The notes below the pieces were generated by a model that had not been told where the DNA came from, did no database searches, and saw only the letters and a program-made list of their open reading frames with translations. The position numbers and the translations under genes are program-made. DNA of 64,000 bases from Tersicoccus mangrovi (GTDB lineage Bacteria > Actinomycetota > Actinomycetes > Actinomycetales > Micrococcaceae). The stretch lies in NCBI RefSeq assembly GCF_036881825.1, contig NZ_JBAJMW010000002.1:124001-188000 (forward strand), read 5' to 3'. Positions 15,600 through 24,491 of this stretch are shown here, in pieces; the first letter of the stretch is position 1; each line of letters opens with the position of its first letter.

Positions 15600-17804
15600 T
15601 CACAGCATGCAGCTGACGCAGCCCTCCACCTCGGTCCCCTCGAGGGCCAGCTGACGCAGGCGGATGTAGTAGATCGTCTTGATGCCCTTGCGCCATGCGT
15701 AGATCTGCGCCTTGTTGATGTCGCGGGTGGTCGCCGTGTCCTTGAAGAACAGCGTCAGCGACAGGCCCTGGTCCACGTGCTGCGTGGCGGCCGCATACGT
15801 GTCGATGATCTTCTCGTAGCCGATCTCGTACGCGTCCTGGAAATACTCCAGATTGTCGTTGGTCATGTACGGCGCCGGGTAGTACACGCGCCCCAGCTTG
15901 CCTTCCTTGCGGATCTCGATCTTCGAGGCCACCGGGTGGATCGACGACGTCGAGTGGTTGATGTAGCTGATCGAACCGGTCGGCGGGACGGCCTGCAGGT
16001 TCTGGTTGTAGATGCCGTGCTCCATGACCGACGCCTTCAGCTCGCGCCAGTCCTCCTGGGTGGGGATGTGCACGTTCGCGAACAGCTCGCGCACCTTCGC
16101 GGTCTGCGGCACCCACTCGGCCTCGGTGTACTTGTCGAAGAACTCCCCCGACGCGTACTGCGAGTTCTCGAACCCGCCGAACGCCGTGCCGTGCTCCATC
16201 GCCAGCAGGTTGGAGGCCCGCAGCGCGTGGAACAGCACCGTGTAGAAGTAGATGTTGGTGAAGTCCAGGCCCTCCTCGGACCCGTAGTGCACCCGCTCCC
16301 GCGCCAGGTACCCGTGCAGGTTCATCTGGCCAAGCCCGATGGCGTGTGAGGACTTGTTGCCCTCCGCCACGGACGGCACCGACGAGATGTAGGACATGTC
16401 CGACACCGCAGACAGGGCCCGGATCGCCGTCTCGATCGACATCCCGAAGTCTGAAGAGTCCATCGTCTTCGCGATGTTCATCGACCCCAGGTTGCAGGAG
16501 ATGTCCTTGCCGACGACGTCGTAGGACAGATCCTCGTTCAGCTCCGACGGCGCCGAGACCTGCAGGATCTCCGAGCACAGGTTGGACATGGTGATCTTGC
16601 CGGCGATCGGGTTGGCCTTGTTCACCGTGTCCTCGAACACGATGTACGGGTAGCCGGACTCGAACTGGATCTCCGCGAGGGTCTGGAAGAACTCCCGCGC
16701 GCTGATCTTCGTCTTCTTGATCCGCGCGTCGTCGACCATCTCCTCGTACTTCTCGGTGACGTTCACGTCCGAGAAGGGCACGCCGTAGACGCGCTCGACG
16801 TCGTACGGGGAGAAGAGGTACATGTCCTCGTTGCGCTTGGCCAGCTCGAACGTGATGTCCGGGATGACGACGCCCAGGGACAGGGTCTTGATCCGGATCT
16901 TCTCGTCCGCGTTCTCCCGCTTGGTGTCGAGGAACCGGTAGATGTCCGGGTGGTGGGCGTGCAGGTACACCGCGCCGGCACCCTGGCGCGCGCCCAGCTG
17001 GTTCGCGTAGGAGAAGGAGTCCTCGAGCAGCTTCATCACGGGAATGACGCCGGAGGACTGGTTCTCGATCTGCTTGATCGGGGCGCCGTGCTCACGGATG
17101 TTGGTCAGCGACAGGGCGACGCCGCCGCCCCGCTTGGACAGCTGCAGCGCGGAGTTCACGCCGCGGGCGATGGACTCCATGTTGTCCTCGATGCGCAGCA
17201 GGAAGCAGGAGACCAGCTCGCCGCGCTGGGCCTTGCCCGCGTTGAGGAACGTCGGGGTGGCCGGCTGGAAACGGCCGGCGATGATCTCGTCCACGAGGTG
17301 CTCGGCGAGGGCCCGGTCACCGCGGGCCAGGGCCATGGCGACCATGCACACCCGGTCCTCGAACCGCTCCAGGTAGCGCTTCCCGTCGAAGGTCTTCAGC
17401 GTGTACGAGGTGTAGTACTTGAACGCACCGAGGAACGTCTCGAACCGGAACTTCTTCGCGTACGCCCGGTTGTAGAGGGAGCGGATGAAGTCCATCGGGT
17501 ACTGGTCCAGCACCTCGCGCTCGTAGTACTGGTGCTTGACCAGGTAGTCGAGCTTCTCCTCCAGGTCGTGGAAGAAGACGGTGTTGTTGTTCACGTGCTG
17601 GAGGAAGTACTGGTGCGCCGCCTCCCGGTCCGCGCCGAACTGGATCTTCCCGTCCGCGTCGTACAGGTTCAGCATCGCGTTGAGCTCGTGGTAGCCGAGC
17701 CCCTGGAACGCGGCGGGGATCGCCTTGTCCTCGTGGCCCTTCTCGGGCACGACGACGTCGCGGTCGTCGACGGGGGTCTCTAGCGAGGCGAGTGACGTGT
17801 CCAA
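15600..17804 (-). CDS. nrdE: Class Ib ribonucleotide reductase alpha subunit NrdE
   Basis: About 734 residues with the complete NrdE core: LNAMLNLYDADGKIQF, ATPTFLNAGKAQRGELVSCF, LSKRGGGVALSLTNIREHG, NLCSEI and ISCNLGSMNIAKT, plus a C-terminal VEGCVSCML redox pair that accepts electrons from NrdH. It reduces ribonucleoside diphosphates. TTG at 17804 gives the usual length and overlaps the nrdI end by 25 bases, with GGAAGAG just before. GTG at 17750 would give a 716-residue form without a visible ribosome site. Confidence 0.95.
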   Translation of the reverse strand: MDTSLASLETPVDDRDVVVPEKGHEDKAIPAAFQGLGYHELNAMLNLYDADGKIQFGADREAAHQYFLQHVNNNTVFFHDLEEKLDYLVKHQYYEREVLDQYPMDFIRSLYNRAYAKKFRFETFLGAFKYYTSYTLKTFDGKRYLERFEDRVCMVAMALARGDRALAEHLVDEIIAGRFQPATPTFLNAGKAQRGELVSCFLLRIEDNMESIARGVNSALQLSKRGGGVALSLTNIREHGAPIKQIENQSSGVIPVMKLLEDSFSYANQLGARQGAGAVYLHAHHPDIYRFLDTKRENADEKIRIKTLSLGVVIPDITFELAKRNEDMYLFSPYDVERVYGVPFSDVNVTEKYEEMVDDARIKKTKISAREFFQTLAEIQFESGYPYIVFEDTVNKANPIAGKITMSNLCSEILQVSAPSELNEDLSYDVVGKDISCNLGSMNIAKTMDSSDFGMSIETAIRALSAVSDMSYISSVPSVAEGNKSSHAIGLGQMNLHGYLARERVHYGSEEGLDFTNIYFYTVLFHALRASNLLAMEHGTAFGGFENSQYASGEFFDKYTEAEWVPQTAKVRELFANVHIPTQEDWRELKASVMEHGIYNQNLQAVPPTGSISYINHSTSSIHPVASKIEIRKEGKLGRVYYPAPYMTNDNLEYFQDAYEIGYEKIIDTYAAATQHVDQGLSLTLFFKDTATTRDINKAQIYAWRKGIKTIYYIRLRQLALEGTEVEGCVSCML

Positions 17805-18280
17805 AACTCTTCCAATCCCTGGGTGACGGCGGCCACGTCGTCGGACGTGCCCATCAGTTCGAAGCGGTACAGCACGGGCACCTGGCACTTCGCGGCGATG
17901 ATGTCCGCCGCCTCGCCGTAGTGCTCGCCGAAGTTCGTGTTGCCGGCGCCGATGACCCCGCGGATCAGGCGCCGGTTCTGTTCCTGGTTGAGGAACGTGA
18001 TGACCTGCCGGGGAACCGCCCCGACGCGGACGCTGCCGGCCCCGTAGGTGGGGACGACGAGGACGTACGGTTCCGTCACCAGCGGCGTCGGTTCGGCGGC
18101 CCGCAGCGGGAGACGGATGCCGTCGATCCCGAGCCGTTCCACGAACCGTGCCGTGTTGTTGGTGACCGAGGAGAAGTAGACGAGCGACCCGGCAGGGACC
18201 CGCGCGTGGCGGCGTTCCTCGGCCTGGGCCCGGAAGCGGGCGAAGTCGGCAGCGGTGAGGGTGGCACTGGCCGCGCTCAT
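17780..18280 (-). CDS. nrdI: NrdI flavodoxin-like protein
   Basis: The 166-residue product contains LVYFSSVTNNTARFVERLG (FMN phosphate loop), VPTYGAGSVRVGAVPRQVI and GVIGAGNTNFGEHYGEAADI, all diagnostic of NrdI. NrdI supplies the oxidant for assembling the Mn(III)2-tyrosyl radical in NrdF. The first 27 residues are longer than in many homologues. A start near residue 20 is possible but no better ribosome site was seen. It overlaps nrdE. Confidence 0.93.
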   Translation of the reverse strand: MSAASATLTAADFARFRAQAEERRHARVPAGSLVYFSSVTNNTARFVERLGIDGIRLPLRAAEPTPLVTEPYVLVVPTYGAGSVRVGAVPRQVITFLNQEQNRRLIRGVIGAGNTNFGEHYGEAADIIAAKCQVPVLYRFELMGTSDDVAAVTQGLEEFWTRHSPR

Positions 18281-18303
18281 GCGTTCACCTCGCTGTCCCT
18301 GCT

Positions 18304-18331
18304 CTGCATTCTGCGTTCTGCGTTCGGCGTT
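18304..18331. repeat. Four 7-bp tandem repeats in the nrdH-nrdI spacer
   Basis: CTGCATT, CTGCGTT, CTGCGTT and CGGCGTT follow one another directly, 24 bases upstream of the nrdI start. They lie inside the 150-base untranslated spacer and may be a slippage-prone or structural element of the message. Confidence 0.8.
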
Positions 18332-18430
18332 GTGGTAGGAGCCGGGGTGCGTGGTGCACCGCGGCCGCCCCCTCGCCGGTGGTGAGGAGACGGCCGGACG
18401 GGTCTTCTCCCCGCGTGCTGGAGACGTGGT

Positions 18431-18679
18431 TCAGGCCACCGAGGAGGCGGAGACGCCGGTCGCGATGGTCGCGATCTTGTCCGGGCGGAAGCCGGACCAC
18501 GAGTCGTCGTCGGTGACGACGACGGGGGCCTGCAGGTAGCCCATCGCCTTGAGCTCCTCGAGGGCCTGCGGGTCCTGGGAGATGTCGACGCTCTGGTAGA
18601 CGATGCCCTTCTTGTCGAGCGCCCGGTAGGTGGCGTTGCACTGCACGCACGCCGGCTTGGTGTAGACGGTGACCGCCAT
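18431..18679 (-). CDS. nrdH: NrdH glutaredoxin-like electron donor
   Basis: An 82-residue redoxin beginning AVTVYTKPACVQCNATYRAL, with the CVQC active site and the NrdH ending SGFRPDKIATI. It reduces NrdE using thioredoxin reductase. ATG 18679 is chosen for the GGGGAGAGG ribosome site; an upstream in-frame ATG at 18721 adds an unlikely 14 residues. It is the first gene of the operon and carries the regulatory region. Confidence 0.95.
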   Translation of the reverse strand: MAVTVYTKPACVQCNATYRALDKKGIVYQSVDISQDPQALEELKAMGYLQAPVVVTDDDSWSGFRPDKIATIATGVSASSVA

Positions 18680-19116
18680 GGCCTCTCCCCTTCGATCTGA
18701 GCCTTGCTGGTGGGTTCGCATCGGTCTGACTGCCGCTGAGCCGGGCCGGTCAGTGCCTGCGATCGTGATGTCGCTCGGGCGTACCTGGTGATGCTTTCCC
18801 TCGGTGTACGTCGATACTACATCTAGTGTCCGGCGGTGGGAACGACCCCAAGATGATGTATTTCATCCGTGTCATTTCGTGCACCGGGCGTCCACAGCCC
18901 CGGGGTGGTGCGGCGGGCCGGTTTCCGCGGATTTCCGGCCCGGACGGGCCCCTTGTCCACACCCTGTGGGCGACGTTGTCTCCGCTGTCCACACCGGCGT
19001 GTCCGTTCCGCTCCGCGTGTCGCGCTGCTGGTCTCTGGTGCCGCGAGCCGCGGTCGACCCCCACATCTAGTGAACGTCCGCACGGGCGCGGGTATGCCCC
19101 GGATCGGGGCTGCTCC
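18680..19116. other. Leader and promoter region of the nrd operon
   Basis: No gene is seen in these 437 bases. They hold the nrd promoter and two NrdR-box-like sites. A further half-like site (CCCCCACATCTAGTGA at 19058-19073) shares the ACATCTAGTG core with the main box but lies about 380 bases from nrdH. The rest is plain GC-rich sequence behind the end of the TPR-like gene. Confidence 0.6.
18814..18861 (-). promoter_or_regulatory. Probable NrdR box pair over the nrdH promoter
   Basis: ATACTACATCTAGTGT (18814-18829) agrees with the NrdR consensus ACACWATATNTTGTGT at about 13 of 16 positions. A weaker site, CCCCAAGATGATGTAT (18846-18861), starts 32 bases away, three helical turns, as usual for NrdR pairs. 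On the minus strand TAGTAT (18819-18814) is a good -10 with TTCCCA (18842-18837) 17 bases before it, so the first box covers the -10. No nrdR gene is in the window. Confidence 0.65.
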
Positions 19117-19965
19117 TCACCACTGCTTCGCCCCGGGCGGCGGGCTGTCCTGTCCCTGCGGGTCGTCCCGCGGGCCTCCCGGTGCCCGGTCCTGCGTGGC
19201 CTCACGCTGACGGCGTTCGAGCTCCTGCTGACGGGGGTCGGTGCCCGAGCCGGGCGCGGGCGACGCGGACGATGACGGCGTTCCAGGGCCCGGGGACGGC
19301 GTGGGCGCCGCGGAGGGCGCAAGCGATGGCGTCGTCTGCTTCTCCTGCAGCCGTTCCTGCGCCTGCCGCAGCTGCCGGCCGGTGTCGGGCGCCTGCTGCT
19401 GGTCGGTGAAGCAGTCCGGTGGCGCCTGCCCGACGACGCGCTGCGCCTGGTCGTAGAGCGCACGCGCGTCTGCGGCGCGGCCCTGCCCGGTCAGCTCGTC
19501 GCCTCGCTTCTCGATGGCCAGCACGAGGTTGACCCGCACGGGGCAGTCGCTGACGCCGCCGCCGACCAGCTCGAGCGCACGGGTGAACTCGCGCCGCGCG
19601 CTCTCCCAGTCCGCGCGCAGCACGTCCGCATCGCCCGCGGCCAGATGCGCCTTGTAGGGCTCGACGACGTTGACGACGCCGAGCCGGTCCGCCGCGGTGC
19701 CGACGCCGCCCGCGTCCTGCCGGTCCCAGGCGTCGGCGGCCTGCCCGCCGAACAGCGGCAGGCTGAGCAGCTTCGCCGCGACCAGCAGGGCGACCAGCAC
19801 GACCGGTGCGGAGAACCAGAGCAAACGGCGGCGCACCCGGCGCCTGCCGATCTCCAGGTCCGCGGCGCTCAGCCAGCGGTCGCCGTCGGGCGGGCCGGCC
19901 GGTGCACCGGTGAGCGGTCCGACGCCGGCCCCGGCGTCCTGCTCGTCCACGTCAACGGGTCGCAT
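19117..19965 (-). CDS. Membrane-anchored TPR-like protein of the Bat/VWA operon
   Basis: The 282-residue product has an acidic N-terminal cytosolic part and one transmembrane helix (APVVLVALLVAAKLLSLPLF) near residue 55. A helical, repeat-like domain follows (ADVLRADWESARREFTRALELV ... ADARALYDQAQRVVGQ), then a Ser/Pro/Gln-rich tail. Its position as the last gene after two VWA genes matches BatE-type TPR proteins. Its ATG lies 14 bases inside the preceding gene, suggesting coupled translation. Function is inferred from context only. Confidence 0.6.
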   Translation of the reverse strand: MRPVDVDEQDAGAGVGPLTGAPAGPPDGDRWLSAADLEIGRRRVRRRLLWFSAPVVLVALLVAAKLLSLPLFGGQAADAWDRQDAGGVGTAADRLGVVNVVEPYKAHLAAGDADVLRADWESARREFTRALELVGGGVSDCPVRVNLVLAIEKRGDELTGQGRAADARALYDQAQRVVGQAPPDCFTDQQQAPDTGRQLRQAQERLQEKQTTPSLAPSAAPTPSPGPGTPSSSASPAPGSGTDPRQQELERRQREATQDRAPGGPRDDPQGQDSPPPGAKQW

Positions 19966-21016
19966 CGCTCACCTCCGGACCACGGGAGGACCGGGCACGC
20001 CGTCCGAGGGACGACAGCCGCAGCACGTCGGCGCCCAGCAGGTACAGCTCGCGGGCGACGATGCCGGCGGCGGCCGCGGCGAGGATCCAGTACAGCTCGT
20101 AGCGGCCGGCGATCGACCCGGCCTGCGCGGCGAGCCGGCCGGGATCGGTGGCGGTGAGCGCGTTCTCGATCGGGTCCCCGGCCGCGCGGTGCGTGTAGGG
20201 CACCCCCAGCTGGCCGGCGATGGTCCGCAGCCGGTTCTCGTCGATGCGGGACACGGCGTCGACCGGCGGGTCCACCGACCGGTCCTGCACGTAGTCCGCC
20301 CGCTCCCCGGCGATATAGCCCTCGTTGGCCTTCATCCGGCCGCCGGCCGCGGTGCCGTAGCCGAGCACCGCTCCCCCGTCGACGGCGCCGGACGGGACGG
20401 TGAACGGCACGGGCGACAGGCCGTCCGTCTGCTCGCCGTCGCCGAAGTAGAAGACGACGCGCGCCCGTTCGGGGTGGGCGGCGCGGGCCCGCTCGAGCTG
20501 CTGCGTGAGCAGCGGCGCCGCGATCGTCACGGAGCTGCCGCGCGAGTACGTCGTCACCTCGGGCCGGAGCACCTCCATCGCCGTCGTCACCGCGGTCGCG
20601 TCCCCGGTCAGCGGCAACCGGATCAGCGCGGACGAGTCGAAGGTCAGCAACGAGAAGGACGCGCCGGGCAGGGCGGCGACGAGTCGCCCGACGTCCTGCC
20701 GCATCCCGTCCAGGCGCGGTCGGTTTCCCCCGGCTGCGCCCCCGTAGTCCTCGGCGACCACAGAGGCCGTCGTGTCGACGACGAAGAAGACGTCCAGGTC
20801 GGCGGTGGCGTTCTGCGTCGTGCCCGCCCCGGGGATGCCGGGGCGGAAGGCCGCGGTGACGACGAGGGCGACGAGCCCGGCCCGCCACAGCCACGACCGG
20901 GCGAGCGGCCGGGCGCCGGCGCGGCGCTCGGCCCACCAGCGCCAGCCGCAGAAGGCGAGCAGCAGCACGCCCAGCGTCGAGAGGGCGGGGACGGGCAGGA
21001 CGGGCAGCGTGGTCAT
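19952..21016 (-). CDS. VWA domain membrane protein (BatB-like)
   Basis: A 354-residue protein with two N-terminal membrane helices (residues about 5-60) and a VWA domain carrying a variant MIDAS (DVFFVVDTTASVVAEDYGG). A further membrane helix (ELYWILAAAAAGIVARELYL) lies near the C-terminus. VWA proteins next to MoxR ATPases act in metal-dependent assembly or stress responses. The DxSxS signature reads DTTAS, so metal binding may be altered. ATGA overlap with the preceding VWA gene. Confidence 0.8.
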   Translation of the reverse strand: MTTLPVLPVPALSTLGVLLLAFCGWRWWAERRAGARPLARSWLWRAGLVALVVTAAFRPGIPGAGTTQNATADLDVFFVVDTTASVVAEDYGGAAGGNRPRLDGMRQDVGRLVAALPGASFSLLTFDSSALIRLPLTGDATAVTTAMEVLRPEVTTYSRGSSVTIAAPLLTQQLERARAAHPERARVVFYFGDGEQTDGLSPVPFTVPSGAVDGGAVLGYGTAAGGRMKANEGYIAGERADYVQDRSVDPPVDAVSRIDENRLRTIAGQLGVPYTHRAAGDPIENALTATDPGRLAAQAGSIAGRYELYWILAAAAAGIVARELYLLGADVLRLSSLGRRARSSRGPEVSDATR

Positions 21017-21993
21017 CGGCGCAGCCTCCACGCCGCCGGCAGCAGGAGCGCGACGCCGATCAGGGCGGCGACGAGGACGCCGTTCGGCCGGTCCCCCGTG
21101 CTCGCTCGCGGTGCGGCGACCAGGGCCGTCGCCTCGCGGGACTGCACGCGGGCGATGATCTGCGCAACGGCGTCGGCATCGTCGATCGCGTAGTAGTCCC
21201 CGTCCGTCGACTCGATCGCCTGCTGCATCTGCGCGCTGGCCCGGTCCCGCGCGGTGCCGAGCCCGAACTGGGCGGGATTGAGGCCGTACACGCGGATCCC
21301 GGCCTGCTTCGCGAGGGTCGCGGCCTCGGTGATCGTGTAGAGCGGCCGGCCGGCGAGGCGATTGTCCGTCGAGAGGACGATCGACCGGGTGCGCGGCTGG
21401 CCCTTCTGGTCGAAGCTGTTGACGCACGTGGCCAGCCCGTCCCCGATGAGCGAGGACCCGGAGCCGGTGAAGGTGCCGGCGAAGAACTCGATGTCGGACG
21501 AGGAGAAGTCGAACGCCTTGCCCGCCGTAGCCAGCTGCTCGGCGACGAAGTCGTAGTCGTCGGTCAGGGGGAACACCTGCACCGCCGAGCTGTTGAAGAT
21601 GACCATCCCGATCCGCTCGCCGTTGAACCCGCGGGCGAGCCGCTCGAACACGTCGACCACCTCGGCGTTGAACGAGAGCATCGAGCCGGAGACGTCCATG
21701 CACAGGATGATGTCCCGGTTCTTCTTCTGCGGATCCAGCGCGGACGTCGAGGCGGGCCGCGCGGCCGCGACCCCGAGGACGACGATCAGCCCGAGGACGA
21801 GCGCGAGGCCCGCGGCGAGGGTGATCCGGTAGCGGCGCAGCGCCGCGGCCCAGCCGGGCAGTGCCGTCAGCCGCTCGCTGTGGGCGACGGGGACGGCGGC
21901 GGCCCTCCGGCGTCGGTGCCTGGCCAGCAGCCAGACCACGACGCCGAGGACGACCGGGACGAGGAACAGCATCCACCACTGGATCAGTGCCAC
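21013..21993 (-). CDS. VWA domain membrane protein (BatA-like)
   Basis: The 326-residue product has two N-terminal transmembrane segments and a VWA domain with intact MIDAS (IILCMDVSGSMLSFNAE) near residues 95-111, the later Thr in TGSGSSLIGDG, and LSTDN. A final membrane helix (NGVLVAALIGVALLLPAAW) follows. This is the BatA architecture of aerotolerance operons. It overlaps genes on both sides (10 and 4 bases), so the cluster is one transcription and translation unit. Confidence 0.85.
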   Translation of the reverse strand: MALIQWWMLFLVPVVLGVVVWLLARHRRRRAAAVPVAHSERLTALPGWAAALRRYRITLAAGLALVLGLIVVLGVAAARPASTSALDPQKKNRDIILCMDVSGSMLSFNAEVVDVFERLARGFNGERIGMVIFNSSAVQVFPLTDDYDFVAEQLATAGKAFDFSSSDIEFFAGTFTGSGSSLIGDGLATCVNSFDQKGQPRTRSIVLSTDNRLAGRPLYTITEAATLAKQAGIRVYGLNPAQFGLGTARDRASAQMQQAIESTDGDYYAIDDADAVAQIIARVQSREATALVAAPRASTGDRPNGVLVAALIGVALLLPAAWRLRR

Positions 21994-22460
21994 GAGCGCA
22001 CCACCTCGCGGGCGGCGTCGACCGCGCGTCGCGCGTCGGCGACCTCGGGGACGCCGAACTCGGCCGGGTAGAGCACGGCGACGGCGTCGGCGACCCCGGC
22101 GACCCCGGGCCTGCCGGCCGGCTCGTTCCGCAGATCCGCCAGCGTCATCGTGTGGAGGGAGACCCCGGAGGCCTGGTGGGCGAAGGCCCGGACGAGGCGG
22201 CTGAGCCGCTGGTGCGCCTGCCGCGCGGTCAGCTCACCGCGTTCGGCGGCGTCCGCCACCGCGTCGATGCGCGCCAGGTATTCCTGTTGCAGCCCGGGCA
22301 GGCCCTGCGCGCCGGCCGGCTGCCACTTCGCCCGCGAGCGGCGTGTGCTGGCCAGCGCCCACACGTACCAGCCGGCGACGGCGGCGAGGATGCCCAGGCC
22401 GATCCACAGCCACACCGGGTCGTACGGGATCGGCCCGTAGAACCGTCCGCCGTCGTTCAC
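21984..22460 (-). CDS. Membrane protein of the MoxR operon (DUF4381/BatD-position)
   Basis: A 158-residue protein with one N-terminal membrane helix (WLWIGLGILAAVAGWYVWAL) and a helical cytosolic part containing RGELTARQAHQRLSRLVRAFAHQASGV. The latter resembles the DUF4381 domain that sits between DUF58 and VWA genes in many MoxR clusters. It probably links the DUF58 and VWA partners at the membrane. The family call is tentative. Confidence 0.6.
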   Translation of the reverse strand: MNDGGRFYGPIPYDPVWLWIGLGILAAVAGWYVWALASTRRSRAKWQPAGAQGLPGLQQEYLARIDAVADAAERGELTARQAHQRLSRLVRAFAHQASGVSLHTMTLADLRNEPAGRPGVAGVADAVAVLYPAEFGVPEVADARRAVDAAREVVRSWH

Positions 22461-22496
22461 GGGAACACCCGCCGGGCGCGACGCGCGCCTGCATCG

Positions 22497-22568
22497 GTGC
22501 GGACAGCCGGTTCAGTGCGGACGGCCGGCTCGGTGCGGACGGCCCGCTCACTGCGGACGACCGGCTCA
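22497..22568. repeat. Four 18-bp tandem repeats at the DUF58 gene 3' end
   Basis: Units GTGCGGACAGCCGGTTCA, GTGCGGACGGCCGGCTCG, GTGCGGACGGCCCGCTCA and CTGCGGACGACCGGCTCA lie head to tail, with a decayed fifth start (GCGCGCACGGC). The last three bases form the TGA stop of the DUF58 gene. The array fills most of the 105-base spacer in the operon. Confidence 0.88.
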
Positions 22569-23447
22569 GCGCGCACGGCGGTGGCTCTCCAGGAGCGCGA
22601 ACATGGCCGCGACCACCGCGTCGGTGCCGCCCACGCGCTGGTGCGCGATGCCGAGCGAGCGCAGCACCGCGGTGGTGTTCTCGGCCAGCTGCTCGGCGGC
22701 GTCCCGGTACTGGTCCGTGAGCCGCCGGTCGCGCCGCAGTGACTCCGGCAACCACGCGTCGCTCGCGACGTCGACCATGACGTCCTGACCCGCAGCGGTC
22801 AGGTCGGCGTCCTGCACCGTCAGCCAGAGGATCTCGTGCTGGACCCGCAACCGGCGCAGCAGCTCCACGGTGTCCGGCCCGAGGGCCGCCTCGTCGGCGA
22901 CGACGAACAGCAGCATCCGGCGCCGGGACGAGTCCGCGACGTACCGCAGCAGCCCGTCCAGGTCGCTCGCGGGCCCGTCGAGCGTCGTCGCCCGGTGCAC
23001 CATCTGCAGCAGTCGCTCCAGGTGCGGCTCCCCCGCCTGCAGCGGCAGCCGCGTGCCGCCGTCGGCGTCGGCGCAGGCCAGCCCCACCAGGTCGGCGTGC
23101 CGGCTCGCGAGGTACCCCATCACCCCGAAGGCCATGATCGCGACGTCGCGCTTGGACTCCCCGCTGCGGGTCACGGCCGCCATGTTCCGACCGGTGTCGG
23201 CGACGAGCAGCACGAGCTGCTTGCGCACGGCCACGTACCGCTTGACCAGCGTGTTGCCCTGCCGGGCGGTGGCCTTCCAGTCGATGTCGCGCACCTCGTC
23301 GCCGGCCACGTAGGTGCGCAGGTCCTCGAAGTCCAGGCTGCGGCCCTTGAACACGGACGCGTACTGACCGTCGAGCAGCCCGCGGGTGCGCCGGTGCAGG
23401 TGCACGAACATCCTGGATTTCACCCGGGTGAGCAGCGTCTGCGCCAT
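22566..23447 (-). CDS. DUF58 domain protein
   Basis: The 293-residue product contains the DUF58 hallmark FEDLRTYVAGDEVRDIDWKA near residue 45 and then a VWA-like fold (LLVADTGRNMAAV). Such proteins partner MoxR AAA ATPases and VWA proteins. No membrane helix is seen. The gene lies 24 bases after moxR on the same strand. Its stop codon falls in a tandem repeat. Confidence 0.88.
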   Translation of the reverse strand: MAQTLLTRVKSRMFVHLHRRTRGLLDGQYASVFKGRSLDFEDLRTYVAGDEVRDIDWKATARQGNTLVKRYVAVRKQLVLLVADTGRNMAAVTRSGESKRDVAIMAFGVMGYLASRHADLVGLACADADGGTRLPLQAGEPHLERLLQMVHRATTLDGPASDLDGLLRYVADSSRRRMLLFVVADEAALGPDTVELLRRLRVQHEILWLTVQDADLTAAGQDVMVDVASDAWLPESLRRDRRLTDQYRDAAEQLAENTTAVLRSLGIAHQRVGGTDAVVAAMFALLESHRRAR

Positions 23448-23471
23448 GGTCGGATCCCTCGTCAGGGCAGG

Positions 23472-24491
23472 TCAGGGGGTGCGGACGGCGCCGACGACGG
23501 CGTCGATGACGGTCTCGACGGGCACGCCCTGGGCGACGGCCTCGAAACCGAGGATGAGGCGGTGCCGCAGGACGCGGTGCGCGAGGGACTTCACGTCCTC
23601 CGGCAGCACGTGGTCCCGCCGGTCGAGCAGGGCCACCGCCCGCGCCGCCTGGGAGAACGCGATGCTCGCCCGGGGGCTGGCGCCGAACTCGATGTACCGG
23701 GCCAGCTGCGGGTCGATGTACCGGTCGGCGTTGCGGGTGACGTAGACCAGCCCGACGATGTACTCCCCGATGGCCCGGTCCAGATACACCCGCCGGGCGG
23801 TCTCCTGCAGCGCCTGCACGTCGTGCAGCTCGACCACGGGGGCGTCCGCGCGGCCGGGCGCGTAGACGCCGGCGTCGATCCGGCGCAGCATCTCGGCCTC
23901 CTCGACCGGCGTCGGGTAGTCCAGCACGTCCTTGAGCATGAAGCGGTCCATCTGCGCCTCGGGCAGCTGATACGTGCCCTCCTGCTCGATGGGGTTCTGC
24001 GTGGCCAGGACGAGGAACGGCTCGGGCAGCGGATACTCGGTGCCCCCGATCGTCGTCTGCCGCTCCTGCATGGCCTCGAGCATCGCGCTCTGCGTCTTGG
24101 CGCTGGACCGGTTGATCTCGTCGAGCAGCACGACGTTGGCGTGCACCGGCCCGAGCTGGGTGACGAACGCGGACTGCGCGGCGTCGTAGATCTGGGTGCC
24201 GACGATGTCCGAGGGCAGCAGGTCCGGGGTGCACTGGATGCGCCGAAAGGTGCCGTCCACGGCCGCGGCGAGCGTCGTGGCGGCGGTGGTCTTGGCCAGG
24301 CCCGGCACGGACTCGAGCAGGACGTGGCCGCCGGTGAGCAGGGCGGTCAGCAGCGTCTCCCGCAGCCGCTGCTGGCCGACGACCTTCGCGTCGTACGCGG
24401 CGGCGACCGCGGTCAGCGACCGGTCGGCCGCCGCCATCGTCTCGGCGTCGATCGCGGCCGACCGGAGGGAGGCATTCGCGGACTGGCTCAC
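23472..24491 (-). CDS. MoxR family AAA+ ATPase
   Basis: The 339-residue product has Walker A in LLESVPGLAKTTAAT, the MoxR signature FRRIQCTPDLLPSDIVGTQIY, Walker B in VVLLDEINRSSAKTQSAMLE, sensor VLATQNPIEQEGTYQLPEAQ, and a C-terminal lid. MoxR ATPases act as chaperones, often for metal insertion, with VWA partners such as those encoded downstream. It is the first gene of the six-gene operon running down to 19117. Confidence 0.93.
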   Translation of the reverse strand: MSQSANASLRSAAIDAETMAAADRSLTAVAAAYDAKVVGQQRLRETLLTALLTGGHVLLESVPGLAKTTAATTLAAAVDGTFRRIQCTPDLLPSDIVGTQIYDAAQSAFVTQLGPVHANVVLLDEINRSSAKTQSAMLEAMQERQTTIGGTEYPLPEPFLVLATQNPIEQEGTYQLPEAQMDRFMLKDVLDYPTPVEEAEMLRRIDAGVYAPGRADAPVVELHDVQALQETARRVYLDRAIGEYIVGLVYVTRNADRYIDPQLARYIEFGASPRASIAFSQAARAVALLDRRDHVLPEDVKSLAHRVLRHRLILGFEAVAQGVPVETVIDAVVGAVRTP

